From Chlorobiaceae bacterium (lineage in GTDB: Bacteria > Bacteroidota > Chlorobiia > Chlorobiales > Chlorobiaceae), in NCBI GenBank assembly GCA_013334435.1, contig JAAXXP010000006.1, positions 1 through 52,950 on the forward strand: a stretch of 52,950 bases of DNA. Direction: 5' to 3'. Below the pieces are notes generated by a model that worked only from the letters and a program-made list of their open reading frames with translations, was not told the DNA's origin and ran no database searches. A program made the translations under genes and the position numbers. This document shows positions 1 through 8,259 of this stretch, piece after piece (position 1 is the stretch's first letter; every line of letters starts with the position of its first letter).

Positions 1-1
1 T

Positions 2-127
2 GAAACAGGATTTGAGGAACTGCTGAATATTGATTGCACTCAGGCCGATCTTGAGGCAAGGAACATTCTGTTTATGAATGATGGGTGGGAGAGGTATTTC
101 GTGAAAATGCTGAGTCTGGTTGAGTGA
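2..127 (+). CDS. 3' end of an unidentified protein (partial)
   Basis: An open frame enters from the left edge and stops with TGA at 125-127, giving the last 41 residues of a protein whose start lies outside the window. The visible tail is acidic, contains no cysteine cluster or membrane segment, and ends in LSLVE. I do not recognise it. It shares the AT-rich composition and orientation of the RADAR genes 150 bases downstream, so it may belong to the same defence island, but nothing in the tail itself shows this. Reading frame continuity over only 41 codons is modest evidence. Confidence 0.5.
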   Translation, partial: ETGFEELLNIDCTQADLEARNILFMNDGWERYFVKMLSLVE

Positions 128-241
128 AGTTTATAGGCTTTGCTTTGTGGATACATGTTATACGGAATTAATCACTATGCATCAGAAAGGTGTTATATTT
201 GTGATATATCAGTGAGAATGTGTTTTCATCAGTATTCTGAC

Positions 242-256
242 TTTTGATAATCAAAA
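242..256. promoter_or_regulatory. Perfect 15-base palindrome upstream of rdrA (candidate operator)
   Basis: TTTTGAT-A-ATCAAAA reads the same on both strands and ends 20 bases before the rdrA start codon. The 128-276 spacer around it is strongly AT-rich and holds no gene. The position, between any upstream promoter and the start codon, fits a repressor or activator site or a promoter-overlapping dyad. It has no GC stem or following T-run, so a terminator is unlikely. No regulator gene is visible next to it. Confidence 0.35.
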
Positions 257-276
257 CATAAAAAGGTTATTCCATT

Positions 277-2799
277 ATGCCCATCATTCACCTATCCGAT
301 ACCGATACGAAGGCTTTTGACGAAAATCACCTTATTCAGCAGGTGGCAAAGGAAAAGTTTGAAAAGCTTGTACAAGGGTTCATAAAATCGCTTTCTGATA
401 AGGCAAATGATGAGAATTACAGGTCTCATTCATTTCGCACAGAGACTTCACGAGTTCATAATACAATTCTGATCAATGGTAAGCGTGGTATGGGAAAGAC
501 CTCGTTTATTCTGAGCATCCTTGACCAAAAAAATCAAAAAGCATCTTGGCTTGACGAAGTCTGCAATTTGCGTATCATTGATCCGACCATGATTGAATCA
601 AAAGAGCATATTTTTCTGAACATCATTGTCCGGATTAAAAAGAAGATCGAAGAGTATCGGAATAGTAATTGTTACAAAAGTGACAATTGTTTTCAAGAAT
701 GGAAAGATTCACTCAAAAAGCTGGCTGGTGGTCTCTGTGTTCTCGATGGTGTTGGTAGTGACCCTCTGAAAAATGACCTTTGGGATTCCCCTGAACTGAT
801 TCTTGAGAAGGGATTGGTCAATTCAAAACAAGGGTCGGAACTCGAGCAGAACTTCCACTTATTTCTTGATGCGAGCTTGGTATTGCTTGAAAAAAAAGTG
901 TTTTTACTTGTGCTTGATGATATTGACACCTCCCTTAAGGAAGGCAAGGCTATTCTTGAAATATTGCGCAAGTATCTTACCTCAAGAAAGTTGATCATCG
1001 TCATGCTGGGCGATATCGATCTTTATGCCACTATTGTGCGGCAACTTCAGTGGGAAAAGATGGATCCAAACGAGGCGCTTCTCAAGTATGAAAAAGATGG
1101 TTCAGAAATAAAAGGATTTTATCGTTCACAGATCGAGCATCTTGAGGAACAATACCTCACCAAACTCCTGAAGCCGGAAAACAGAATAAAGCTTCAAGCC
1201 ATTCAGGAGATGAAAAAGCATTTGACGGTGCAATGTGATAAGGAAGACGAGCAGTCGTTGACTGATGTTGTTGCTCGCCTTATAGAAACTGTTTTTCTTA
1301 CAAAGCCCCAGGCTCAATATGCGAAACTGTATGAGCAGACATTGCTTGCTCAGTCCACCCGATCGGTAGTCCAGGTACTGAGAGGCGCTCGTGATAGTGG
1401 AATAATCTGCCCGAAAGAGAGTGACAAGAATCAGCTTTCTCCTAACGCTTTTGTAGAGGTGCTGCGACAGCTCTTTTTTACAACTCTAAAAAAGAATCTC
1501 GAGCCATTTGATTTGCTGTATACCACAAAAGACCGGAGCCTGCTGAATCGGGTTGCAGTGTATATGCTGAAACAGGCAATCAGTCGCGACTCACATATGA
1601 AGCTGCTGCCGGAATACCGTGATGATGAAAAAAATATTACCATGCTTTTTCTCAACGCAGAAATCAATGCTCAACTGACACCTCAGCACTATCTTTCCTA
1701 TATGATTAAGGTTGGATATGCGCTTGAAAGATTTGGTGATGCTGAAAAGCAACAGGGGTTTTTTGATCATGTTGGCCTTGATAGTGATATATCAAATGCG
1801 AACATTGCTAGGCGTTTGCTATCAACTATCAAAATAGATTTTAATAGCCCAAAAAGTGTGTTTTTTGGTAATTTTTTTCTTTCAGGGAAAGGAGGTCTTG
1901 AAAAGAGTAAACTGGCTCTTTTTATGAGTTATGTGATATCTCCTAAGAAAAAAAGTTATATGTATATATCTTTCCTTAATCTTCTTGGAATATTAGCTGA
2001 TATTTCAATGTCGATAAAAGTTTCTGCCGATGGAGAACTCGATACAGAGTGTCAGAAAATATTGGAAAGTTGCAGGCTTATTCGAGGTATACATAGTTAC
2101 AATATTGATGCTATTGGGGGCTCGTTTAATGATGGTGTCGATAAGTATTATGATATGCCCGAATTTGATATAGATGCTGGGCTTATTAAGGATATATGTA
2201 TATGGGGTGGTAATGTTTTAAAGATTAATCAAATGCTTTCGATGGCGGATTTGGCTAATATATGGGTTCGTTTTTCTTATAGTTTAAATGAAATTGATAG
2301 TCGGTCCGAAAATAGCAGAAAAGATTATGCAGAGATGCTTGAGCTCTATGTTGCTGCTTTTCTTAATGCGGTTTATGTTTGTTGTGAAGAGAAAAGGGGA
2401 AAACAAATAGATATAACAAATCCATCAACCTCTCCGAATCACTTTTACAATAAATTGGTTAAGTATCATCCGGATGAGAAAGAATGGACTTTTTTCGATT
2501 ATCTATTAGTCTGTCCTGTTTTTAATAGGGGAAATGATTATAAGAGTCCAGGAAAATATTATGATTCTTTATTGCGTGAATTGAAAAAAATAATACGTAT
2601 GGATGAGAATAAGAAAAAAACAGGCCGGAGGGTGAAAATAGATTTTAGTGTATTGTTGGAAGATGTCCAGATAAATCTCATACGCAAAATCGCTGGATTT
2701 AAAAATATGTCAAACGATGAGATAAGAAAAGAGCTGCAAAAAGACTACAAAAACGTTAAGAGTAATATCGATTCACTGATCGAGAAGGCAAAAGGCTAG
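277..2799 (+). CDS. rdrA: RdrA-like P-loop ATPase of a RADAR antiphage system
   Basis: A protein of 840 residues. The Walker A motif GKRGMGKTS is at about residues 68-76, the Walker B motif LLVLDDID at about 210-217, and a sensor-like strand IVMLGDIDLY at about 241-250. This is the nucleotide-binding layout of the large STAND/AAA-like ATPases to which RdrA belongs. The remaining 550 or so residues are helical-looking with no motif I can name. In RADAR, RdrA forms a ring-shaped ATPase that works with the deaminase RdrB after phage infection. The call rests mainly on the gene pair: the stop codon is 2 bases before an RdrB-like deaminase start, on the same strand, and both lengths fit. The ATG start has only a weak AAGG ribosome-binding sequence at 261-265. 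Composition is AT-rich and more so in the last third (19 of 60 bases G+C in 2161-2220), consistent with transfer. A different ATPase/deaminase defence pair is the alternative. Confidence 0.85.
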   Translation: MPIIHLSDTDTKAFDENHLIQQVAKEKFEKLVQGFIKSLSDKANDENYRSHSFRTETSRVHNTILINGKRGMGKTSFILSILDQKNQKASWLDEVCNLRIIDPTMIESKEHIFLNIIVRIKKKIEEYRNSNCYKSDNCFQEWKDSLKKLAGGLCVLDGVGSDPLKNDLWDSPELILEKGLVNSKQGSELEQNFHLFLDASLVLLEKKVFLLVLDDIDTSLKEGKAILEILRKYLTSRKLIIVMLGDIDLYATIVRQLQWEKMDPNEALLKYEKDGSEIKGFYRSQIEHLEEQYLTKLLKPENRIKLQAIQEMKKHLTVQCDKEDEQSLTDVVARLIETVFLTKPQAQYAKLYEQTLLAQSTRSVVQVLRGARDSGIICPKESDKNQLSPNAFVEVLRQLFFTTLKKNLEPFDLLYTTKDRSLLNRVAVYMLKQAISRDSHMKLLPEYRDDEKNITMLFLNAEINAQLTPQHYLSYMIKVGYALERFGDAEKQQGFFDHVGLDSDISNANIARRLLSTIKIDFNSPKSVFFGNFFLSGKGGLEKSKLALFMSYVISPKKKSYMYISFLNLLGILADISMSIKVSADGELDTECQKILESCRLIRGIHSYNIDAIGGSFNDGVDKYYDMPEFDIDAGLIKDICIWGGNVLKINQMLSMADLANIWVRFSYSLNEIDSRSENSRKDYAEMLELYVAAFLNAVYVCCEEKRGKQIDITNPSTSPNHFYNKLVKYHPDEKEWTFFDYLLVCPVFNRGNDYKSPGKYYDSLLRELKKIIRMDENKKKTGRRVKIDFSVLLEDVQINLIRKIAGFKNMSNDEIRKELQKDYKNVKSNIDSLIEKAKG

Positions 2800-2801
2800 T
2801 T

Positions 2802-5105
2802 ATGAGGATCCTGATTGCCACAGCCTTTCTCGATTCTCATAAGATACTCGAGTATTATTATGATAATGGTGCTGCCGATTTTCAAAAGCTTCAGAGGCTT
2901 CATTTTGCAGAACTCTATGCGCGAGCTCCTTACAAGCCAGATCATTTCATAATCAGTGAACGGCAGGCTTTCTTTGAGGGTAAAAACAGTCTCGGAACAT
3001 CCCTTACAGGCGCTCTGGAGGCTCTGGCTGACATGTTGTACTTTCGAGGGCGTCAGCTCTATGTGAAAACTGATCGTTTCGATGAGTGGCAGGGGGCGAT
3101 TCTGAGCGCTTCTCCTTTATTGGTGATAGCATTCAGGATTTATCTTGCATCCAGTAAGGATCCGCTTCTCAATGCGGTTGAGCTTATCCGTATGCATCTG
3201 AATCGCACCTGCCTGCCATCTGTCTATGAGCCTCATCTCGAAAATGTTTGCCAGAAACCGGGGCTCACAGAATGCCACATGCATCTGAATGGTACGGTTG
3301 AGCCCGATATCGTCTGGCAGGATGCGTTGCAGCAACCTGTAAAGTTCTATCGGTATCTTCGCGATTCTTTCCGGAAAAGCGAAGTTGAAGAACAGTATCT
3401 GCAACTTGGACGGATTGAACCGCAGGATTTGTACCGGCTTTTGCAGATTGCCGTCAAACTGAGGGATTGCCTGATCGGAGTTCTTGTGGGTCGGCATGGT
3501 TTCGATGAGTGTAGCTCCCGTGAAAAGCTTATGGAAAATCCTTTGCGTTATGCTTCCACAGTACATCCGATGAATATTATAGCTCCGGAGTTGAAATTGA
3601 ACCCGATTCAGTATGAGGCGCTGTTTCTCCTTCGTGCATTTTCGTATCTGGACAAGGATCATGATGTCCGGTTCGCAGCTCGATTACACTACTATCTTCT
3701 GATTAGCTCTTTTTTTCAGAAGCTGCTTGTGCAGCAGAAACGACAGGTCGGATTCGATCAGTTTCAGAAGATTACACTCAATCAACTCAGAGAACATACC
3801 GAAAAGCAGTACTCCGCCCGTTTTCAACAGCTTCAGGGTATGCATGGCAACCATCTCGCTATCCTCGAAGGACGTTTTGCACCAAAAGACTCACGGCAAA
3901 AGCTGGAGTGGCTTATGATGGCCATAAAAAAAGGCTATAAAACAGAGGGGGAGAAGCCTTTTGAGCTGAAACTGGTCCCCCATTTTCTCAAAGAGAAGGA
4001 TGTACGCAAGCCTAAAGAGATTCTGACGTTCAGAGACCTTGGGCTCAGATTGAAAAATATCCGTCGATCAGAAGTTTTACTCGATGCTTTGCGTCGGGGG
4101 GCAAGTGATGCCGCCCGGTTTGCACAACAGTATATCGTGGGGTTTGACGCTGCTGCCAATGAATTGCATGCTTCACCAGAGGTGTTTGCACCAGTGTTCC
4201 GCAAACTGGCATTCATGGGATATGCTAACTTCACCTACCATGCGGGTGAAGATTTTGTGCATCTGCTTTCCGGAATGCGAGCGGTATATGAAGCGGTTGA
4301 ATTTCTGGAGATGATGCCGGGTAATCGTATCGGTCATGCGACAGTACTTGGGATCGAGCCGAAACTGTGGTTCAAGAGAATCGGGAAATCCATACACATC
4401 AAAAAGGGTGAATGGCTAGACAATCTGATTTTTACGTATCAATTTTGCTCTGATGATGGTGGGTTGTCTCACATCTGCCGCAAGCTGGAACAGCCGATTT
4501 TCAAGTATTTCAGTGAAGTGTACCAGACCAGTGAATTTCTGCCGGTTCAAACACTGATCGAAGCATGGCTGAGTCGTAAATATGATCCCTTTATCGCGTT
4601 AAAGTGGCGAGAGCCAGGTGTTTTCGACAGCTTTGCACGGCAAGAACTCGAAAAATTTCGCTCAACCAGTCCAAAAGCGCAGGATATCTACAGGAAATAT
4701 CATTCAAGAGATACCATTCGGGAAAGCAATAAACTCATACAGATCGCTTCTGAAGAACTTGTTTTGCATGACGAACTTCGCTTGATACAGTGCCGGATGA
4801 TAGAGTTTCTGAATAAAAAACAGATTGCTATCGAGATGCCGCCATCGAGCAATGTCCGTATCAGTCACTACAAGAGCTATGATGAGCATCATATGCTCCG
4901 CTGGCTCGGATTGACCCATCCTGACGATCCTAAACCTGTTATTGTTCCGGGAAGTGATGACACGGGTATTTTTATGACCAACCTGAGAAACGAGTATGCC
5001 CACATTCAGCGAGTGCTCGAATCAAAAACCGACAAAGACAAAGCAGACAAGCTGATTGCCGATTTGGTCAGAAATAGCAATGTCTATTCTTTTAAAAGAT
5101 TATGA
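2802..5105 (+). CDS. rdrB: RdrB-like divergent adenosine deaminase of a RADAR system
   Basis: A protein of 767 residues, about twice the length of housekeeping adenosine deaminases and in the size class of RdrB. Deaminase motifs appear in the expected order: HMHLNGT with metal ligands H159 and H161, YHAGED with H480 and the catalytic E483, RIGHA with H512, and GSDD with D719 and D720. All are intact, so the enzyme looks active. The N-terminal 150 residues and the long insert between the first two motifs are specific to this large class. In characterised RADAR systems RdrB assembles into a large shell, and the complex deaminates adenosine in RNA or in the ATP pool during infection. Which substrate applies here cannot be read from the sequence. 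It is translated from the same operon as rdrA with a 2-base gap. Composition is close to 50% GC, intermediate between rdrA and the core genome. Confidence 0.88.
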   Translation: MRILIATAFLDSHKILEYYYDNGAADFQKLQRLHFAELYARAPYKPDHFIISERQAFFEGKNSLGTSLTGALEALADMLYFRGRQLYVKTDRFDEWQGAILSASPLLVIAFRIYLASSKDPLLNAVELIRMHLNRTCLPSVYEPHLENVCQKPGLTECHMHLNGTVEPDIVWQDALQQPVKFYRYLRDSFRKSEVEEQYLQLGRIEPQDLYRLLQIAVKLRDCLIGVLVGRHGFDECSSREKLMENPLRYASTVHPMNIIAPELKLNPIQYEALFLLRAFSYLDKDHDVRFAARLHYYLLISSFFQKLLVQQKRQVGFDQFQKITLNQLREHTEKQYSARFQQLQGMHGNHLAILEGRFAPKDSRQKLEWLMMAIKKGYKTEGEKPFELKLVPHFLKEKDVRKPKEILTFRDLGLRLKNIRRSEVLLDALRRGASDAARFAQQYIVGFDAAANELHASPEVFAPVFRKLAFMGYANFTYHAGEDFVHLLSGMRAVYEAVEFLEMMPGNRIGHATVLGIEPKLWFKRIGKSIHIKKGEWLDNLIFTYQFCSDDGGLSHICRKLEQPIFKYFSEVYQTSEFLPVQTLIEAWLSRKYDPFIALKWREPGVFDSFARQELEKFRSTSPKAQDIYRKYHSRDTIRESNKLIQIASEELVLHDELRLIQCRMIEFLNKKQIAIEMPPSSNVRISHYKSYDEHHMLRWLGLTHPDDPKPVIVPGSDDTGIFMTNLRNEYAHIQRVLESKTDKDKADKLIADLVRNSNVYSFKRL

Positions 5106-5231
5106 TATAATGATTAATAATTTGTTCTCTTGGAAGTCCATAGGGACGCTGTTGATTATCTCGAACAGGTTTGGATATTTCATATATTGCTGAAAAGCGG
5201 TTCCGCCAATAAAACAAAAACCCAACACCCC

Positions 5232-6197
5232 GTGCCGCGAGGAGCGAGACTTGACGCGCCGGGAACCCTGCATCATGTGATCATCAGGGGGATTGAAGAA
5301 GGGAGCATCGTCCGGGACGATACTGACCGGAAAGCCGTTCTGGACCGGATGGGATTACTTGCCAAAGGCTCGGGCACGAGCATCTGCGCCTTTGCGCTTA
5401 TGCCGAACCACGCGAATATCCTCCTGAAAAGCGGCCCGGACGGACTTTCCTCCTTCATGCGCCGTCTGCTTTCGGGGTACGCGCCGTACTTCAACCGGCG
5501 TCACCAGCGCGTCGGGCACCTTTTCCGGAACCGGTACCAGTCCATCGTCTGCGAGGAGGAGGCGTACTTCGATAAACTCGTGGCGTTCATCCACCTCAAA
5601 CCTTTGCGTGCCGGACTGGTCGAATCGCTCGATCAACTGGCGCTTTATCCGTGGAGCGGCCACGCGGTGCTCCTGGGCAGGGTGAAGTACGACTGGATGG
5701 ATCGCGACTATGTGCTGCGCTTTTTCGGCGGCAGTGCGGGAGCGGCAAGAACGGCGTATCCGGCATTTCTTGAAAAGGAGCTGGCCACAGACCGTGAACA
5801 GGAGCTGTCGGGAGGCGGCCTCGTGCGCTCTCAGGGCGGCTGGTCGAGGGTTCAGTCCATGCGGAAACGGGGCCGGAAAGTCCTCGGCGACGAGCGGATT
5901 CTCGGCGGTGAGGATTTCGTCAAAGGGATATTGAAGGAGGCGGCTGACGGGAAAGAGGTTCCGTTGTCGGAACACGAACGGCTGCAGTTGTTTGACAATG
6001 CTGCCGAACAGGCATGCGAAGCGGCAGGAGTAACCGTAACGTTCCTGCGCTCGGGGAGCAGGAGCGGCCAGCTGCCCTCTCTGCGGAAACAGCTTGCCAA
6101 AAAGGGCGCGTTCGAAATCGGCCTGCCTCTTGCCGAAATTGCACGGCGGCTCGGGGTGACGCCGAGCGCCGTCAGCTATATGCTGAAGCGGCAATGA
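5232..6197 (+). CDS. REP-associated tyrosine transposase-like protein (Y1/HUH), probably inactive
   Basis: About 321 residues from the GTG at 5232, chosen because family members usually begin MPRGARLDAPGTLHHV and the frame matches from VPRGARLD. An in-frame TTG at 5130 would add 34 unrelated residues. The core resembles Y1_Tnp/RAYT proteins: LHHVIIRG, ALMPNH, GHLFRNRYQSI with the candidate catalytic tyrosine, FIHLKPLRAGLV and YPWSGH. A C-terminal helix-turn-helix (LAEIARRLGVTPSAVSYML) follows. RAYTs are single-copy domesticated transposases that act on REP hairpins. Here the HUH pair reads H60-A-N62 instead of H-x-H (codon AAT at 5415-5417), and the usual YIHLNP is FIHLKP, so metal binding and activity are doubtful. 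No terminal repeats or target duplication are visible. It sits just after the AT-rich island, with core-like GC. Confidence 0.75.
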   Translation: MPRGARLDAPGTLHHVIIRGIEEGSIVRDDTDRKAVLDRMGLLAKGSGTSICAFALMPNHANILLKSGPDGLSSFMRRLLSGYAPYFNRRHQRVGHLFRNRYQSIVCEEEAYFDKLVAFIHLKPLRAGLVESLDQLALYPWSGHAVLLGRVKYDWMDRDYVLRFFGGSAGAARTAYPAFLEKELATDREQELSGGGLVRSQGGWSRVQSMRKRGRKVLGDERILGGEDFVKGILKEAADGKEVPLSEHERLQLFDNAAEQACEAAGVTVTFLRSGSRSGQLPSLRKQLAKKGAFEIGLPLAEIARRLGVTPSAVSYMLKRQ

Positions 6198-6302
6198 GGC
6201 CTGTTGTCCGAATTCCATGATTGCGATGGTTCTGTTTTGCACTGGTTCCCATGGATGAATTTCGTATCCGGATTTTCAACAACAGATCATTTCCCGCTGC
6301 GT

Positions 6303-6794
6303 ATGACACATCCATTCTGTACATCGGTTATCAGGCACCTCTCAACAAGCGCTGAACGCCTTGCGGTCTGCATCGATACGGTTGACGAGGATCGTCTGTG
6401 GGTTGATTTTGCCCCGAACCTCGCAAGCCCCGGAAACCTCGTGCTGCATCTTGCGGGCAATCTCGGCCAGTACGTGCTCCGGACGCTCGGAGGGAGCCCC
6501 AGCCTGCGTGACCGGGCCGGTGAGTTTTCAGACAAGCCATCAAAAGACCGGGACGCGCTCAAGGCCATGCTGCTGGAGCGCGTCGACCAGTGTATTGCGG
6601 TTATCGGCGGGCTTGGAGAGGAAGATCTGGAGCGGATATATGCCGTTCAGGGCAGCGAGCGGACGGGCTTCGACATTCTCCTGCAGGTCTCCGAACATTT
6701 CAGTTACCATACCGGCCAGTTCGCCTGGTTCTGCAAATACCTGTTCCACGGGGATATCGATTTTTACAGGGGCAGGGATCTCAACGTCCGGTAA
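6303..6794 (+). CDS. DinB-like metal-binding four-helix protein
   Basis: About 163 residues from the ATG at 6303, the length usual for the DinB/YfiT superfamily. Upstream in-frame starts (6204 TTG, 6255 ATG) would add a segment with no family resemblance. The three expected histidines are visible: LVLHLAGNLGQYV near residue 48, and EHFSYHTGQFAW near residues 134-139 in the typical HxxxHxGQ arrangement. Members are four-helix bundles that bind a divalent metal; some are thiol-dependent transferases and most have no known substrate. Its neighbours are a transposase-like gene and a GNAT acetyltransferase, which say little about its role. A short GGCGGA/TCCGCC hairpin follows the stop codon without a T-run. 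Confidence 0.7.
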   Translation: MTHPFCTSVIRHLSTSAERLAVCIDTVDEDRLWVDFAPNLASPGNLVLHLAGNLGQYVLRTLGGSPSLRDRAGEFSDKPSKDRDALKAMLLERVDQCIAVIGGLGEEDLERIYAVQGSERTGFDILLQVSEHFSYHTGQFAWFCKYLFHGDIDFYRGRDLNVR

Positions 6795-6878
6795 AGGGGG
6801 CGGATTATCCGCCTGAAATCCCGACAGACCGGCCTATATTATCTCTATTGCAGTGCATAACAGAACACAGGGATAACC

Positions 6879-7391
6879 ATGAATTCAGGAATAGCAATCA
6901 GGGACGAGCAACCCGGCGATGCAGCAGCGATAACCGATCTCACCATCGAGGCATTCAAAACGCTGGAAGTCAGCAACCACACGGAACAGTTCGTGATCGA
7001 GGCGCTGCGCGCCGCCGGAGCGCTCACGCTCTCCCTTGTTGCGGAGCTCGACGGTCGTGTGGTGGGCCATATCGCATTTTCGCCAGTGACCATGTCGGAC
7101 GGCACCACCGGCTGGTACGGCCTCGGGCCGGTATCGGTGTTTCCGGAGCTGCAGCGGCAGGGAATCGGCAAGGCCCTCATACAGGAGGGGCTTCAGCGCA
7201 TGAAAGCGCTGGGCGCCCGGGGCTGCTGCCTTGTGGGGCATCCGGAGTACTACCGGCAGTTCGGGTTCAGCAATTACGGGGGGCTTGCGATAGAGGGAGT
7301 GCCTTCGGAGGTGTTTTTCTCGCTTGCTTTCGATGGAGACACCCCTAACGGGAGCGCCATGTTTCATGATGCATTCATGGCGCGCGCCTGA
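6879..7391 (+). CDS. GNAT-family N-acetyltransferase, YhbS-like
   Basis: A protein of 170 residues with the GNAT fold: the N-terminal IRDEQPGDAAAITDLTIEAF segment, the VVGHIAFSPV strand, and the acetyl-CoA-binding motif A in LQRQGIGKALIQEGL at about 91-105. HPEYYRQFGF at about 127-136 is characteristic of the YhbS-like subgroup. The family acetylates small molecules, peptides or tRNA-linked substrates; the target here is unknown. An AGGGA ribosome-binding sequence precedes the ATG. The gene stands alone, with a possible TATATT -10 element about 45 bases upstream of the start. Confidence 0.8.
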   Translation: MNSGIAIRDEQPGDAAAITDLTIEAFKTLEVSNHTEQFVIEALRAAGALTLSLVAELDGRVVGHIAFSPVTMSDGTTGWYGLGPVSVFPELQRQGIGKALIQEGLQRMKALGARGCCLVGHPEYYRQFGFSNYGGLAIEGVPSEVFFSLAFDGDTPNGSAMFHDAFMARA

Positions 7392-7841
7392 GATGGTCAA
7401 TGCTATACTCGGGAGTTGATGAAAACAGGCGAACTCTCAACCTGCTTCGAGACAAACCGTGCGCTTCCGCCGAACCGGTCCTCCTGTTTTTCCGGCGTTT
7501 TTTTTGCGTGACCGGCTGGCGTAGAAAAGGCTTGTGAATTCGTTTCCTGTTTGCTAACATGTGAAAGACAAGTGTTTTGCTGGGTACAACCCCCAAACTC
7601 GGAAAAACATGCCCCCCATCCCGATGCAATGCTTCAGCATTGTCACGCAGACCTTTTTTCAGGGTTTCCTTTCCTCAAAATTCCGGATTTCAATCCGGAA
7701 TCCTCGCTTGTCTTTTGTTACCGCATTATACCCGGTTTGAACAGGAGAGGGGATGGCGTAAAACAGCCCCGTCGCCATGTTTGCGGCGAGGCCGGATCAA
7801 TCTCAGGTTTGTTTTTTCCAATCAAACAACAGGAGCAGACA
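7392..7841. other. 450-base intergenic region without a supportable gene
   Basis: Between the acetyltransferase and the small protein at 7842 I see no reading frame with recognisable protein character. Open frames here, on both strands, lack a ribosome-binding site and family-like sequence. The stretch contains T-rich runs near 7484-7508 and a short TCGCC/GGCGA hairpin near 7774-7792 in what would be the leader of the downstream gene. An AGGAG ribosome-binding site at 7831-7835 belongs to that gene. No CRISPR, tRNA or insertion-sequence end is evident. Confidence 0.5.
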
Positions 7842-8249
7842 ATGAGCAACTATCCTATCACCGACTTTCAGGGCGATTGCGGGGAGAGCTCGCAGCAAGG
7901 GCGGCCGAACAGTGTTGGGTCAGTCAAGGGCCTGCAATGCAACGAAGCTGCCAGTATTCAGGGAAACACGGATCTGAGTACCTGCATGCGCGCCAACAAT
8001 GGGGCTATGGTGTACGGCATAACCCTGACGGGTTCTCCCGGTATCTATGACTTCGTTGTCAATGTCGATGCACAGGGTCCTCACGGCTTCGGAAGCGGCA
8101 GCATGTATCTGGCATTTACCGATGAGTCGGGGGATACCTACTACCTGTCGATATACAGCAGCACCCGGTCGGTGCATACCGTTCGCTACAACAGCGAAAA
8201 GCCCGCCATCAAAAGGATATGGTGGAGCGACTACAGCTTCACCGTATAG
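7842..8249 (+). CDS. Small beta-rich protein of unknown function
   Basis: 135 residues from an ATG preceded by a good AGGAG ribosome-binding site at 7831-7835. There is no signal peptide, lipobox or membrane segment. The first 65 residues are rich in Ser, Asn, Gly and Gln and contain two cysteines (CGESS and LQCNEA) and a third at STCMR. The second half alternates hydrophobic and polar residues (IYDFVVNVDAQGPHG, YLAFTDESGDTYYLSIY, VHTVRYNS), ending in a Trp-Trp pair (IKRIWWSDYSF), which suggests a beta-sandwich. I do not recognise the family; a lectin-like or pore-forming-like sandwich is only a structural guess. A strong inverted repeat follows 10 bases after the stop codon. Confidence 0.6.
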   Translation: MSNYPITDFQGDCGESSQQGRPNSVGSVKGLQCNEAASIQGNTDLSTCMRANNGAMVYGITLTGSPGIYDFVVNVDAQGPHGFGSGSMYLAFTDESGDTYYLSIYSSTRSVHTVRYNSEKPAIKRIWWSDYSFTV

Positions 8250-8259
8250 TCCGCCTGCA

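Noticed and set aside
5130-5231. Extending the transposase-like gene to the TTG at 5130.
   Set aside because: The added 34 residues show no family resemblance and lie in the AT-rich spacer; homologues start at the PRGARLD segment.
5232-6197. A complete active insertion sequence.
   Set aside because: No terminal inverted repeats, target duplication or second transposase gene are visible, and the HUH motif is damaged.
5355-6242. A 295-codon minus-strand open frame opposite the transposase-like gene.
   Set aside because: It is the antisense shadow of a GC-rich gene; no start signal or recognisable motif.
6799-6813. GGCGGA/TCCGCC hairpin after the DinB-like gene as a terminator.
   Set aside because: Six-base stem with a 3-base loop but no T-run; too weak to call.
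7375-7629. A minus-strand 84-codon open frame overlapping the GNAT end.
   Set aside because: No ribosome-binding site, basic low-complexity composition and no family-like sequence; most likely a GC-driven chance frame.
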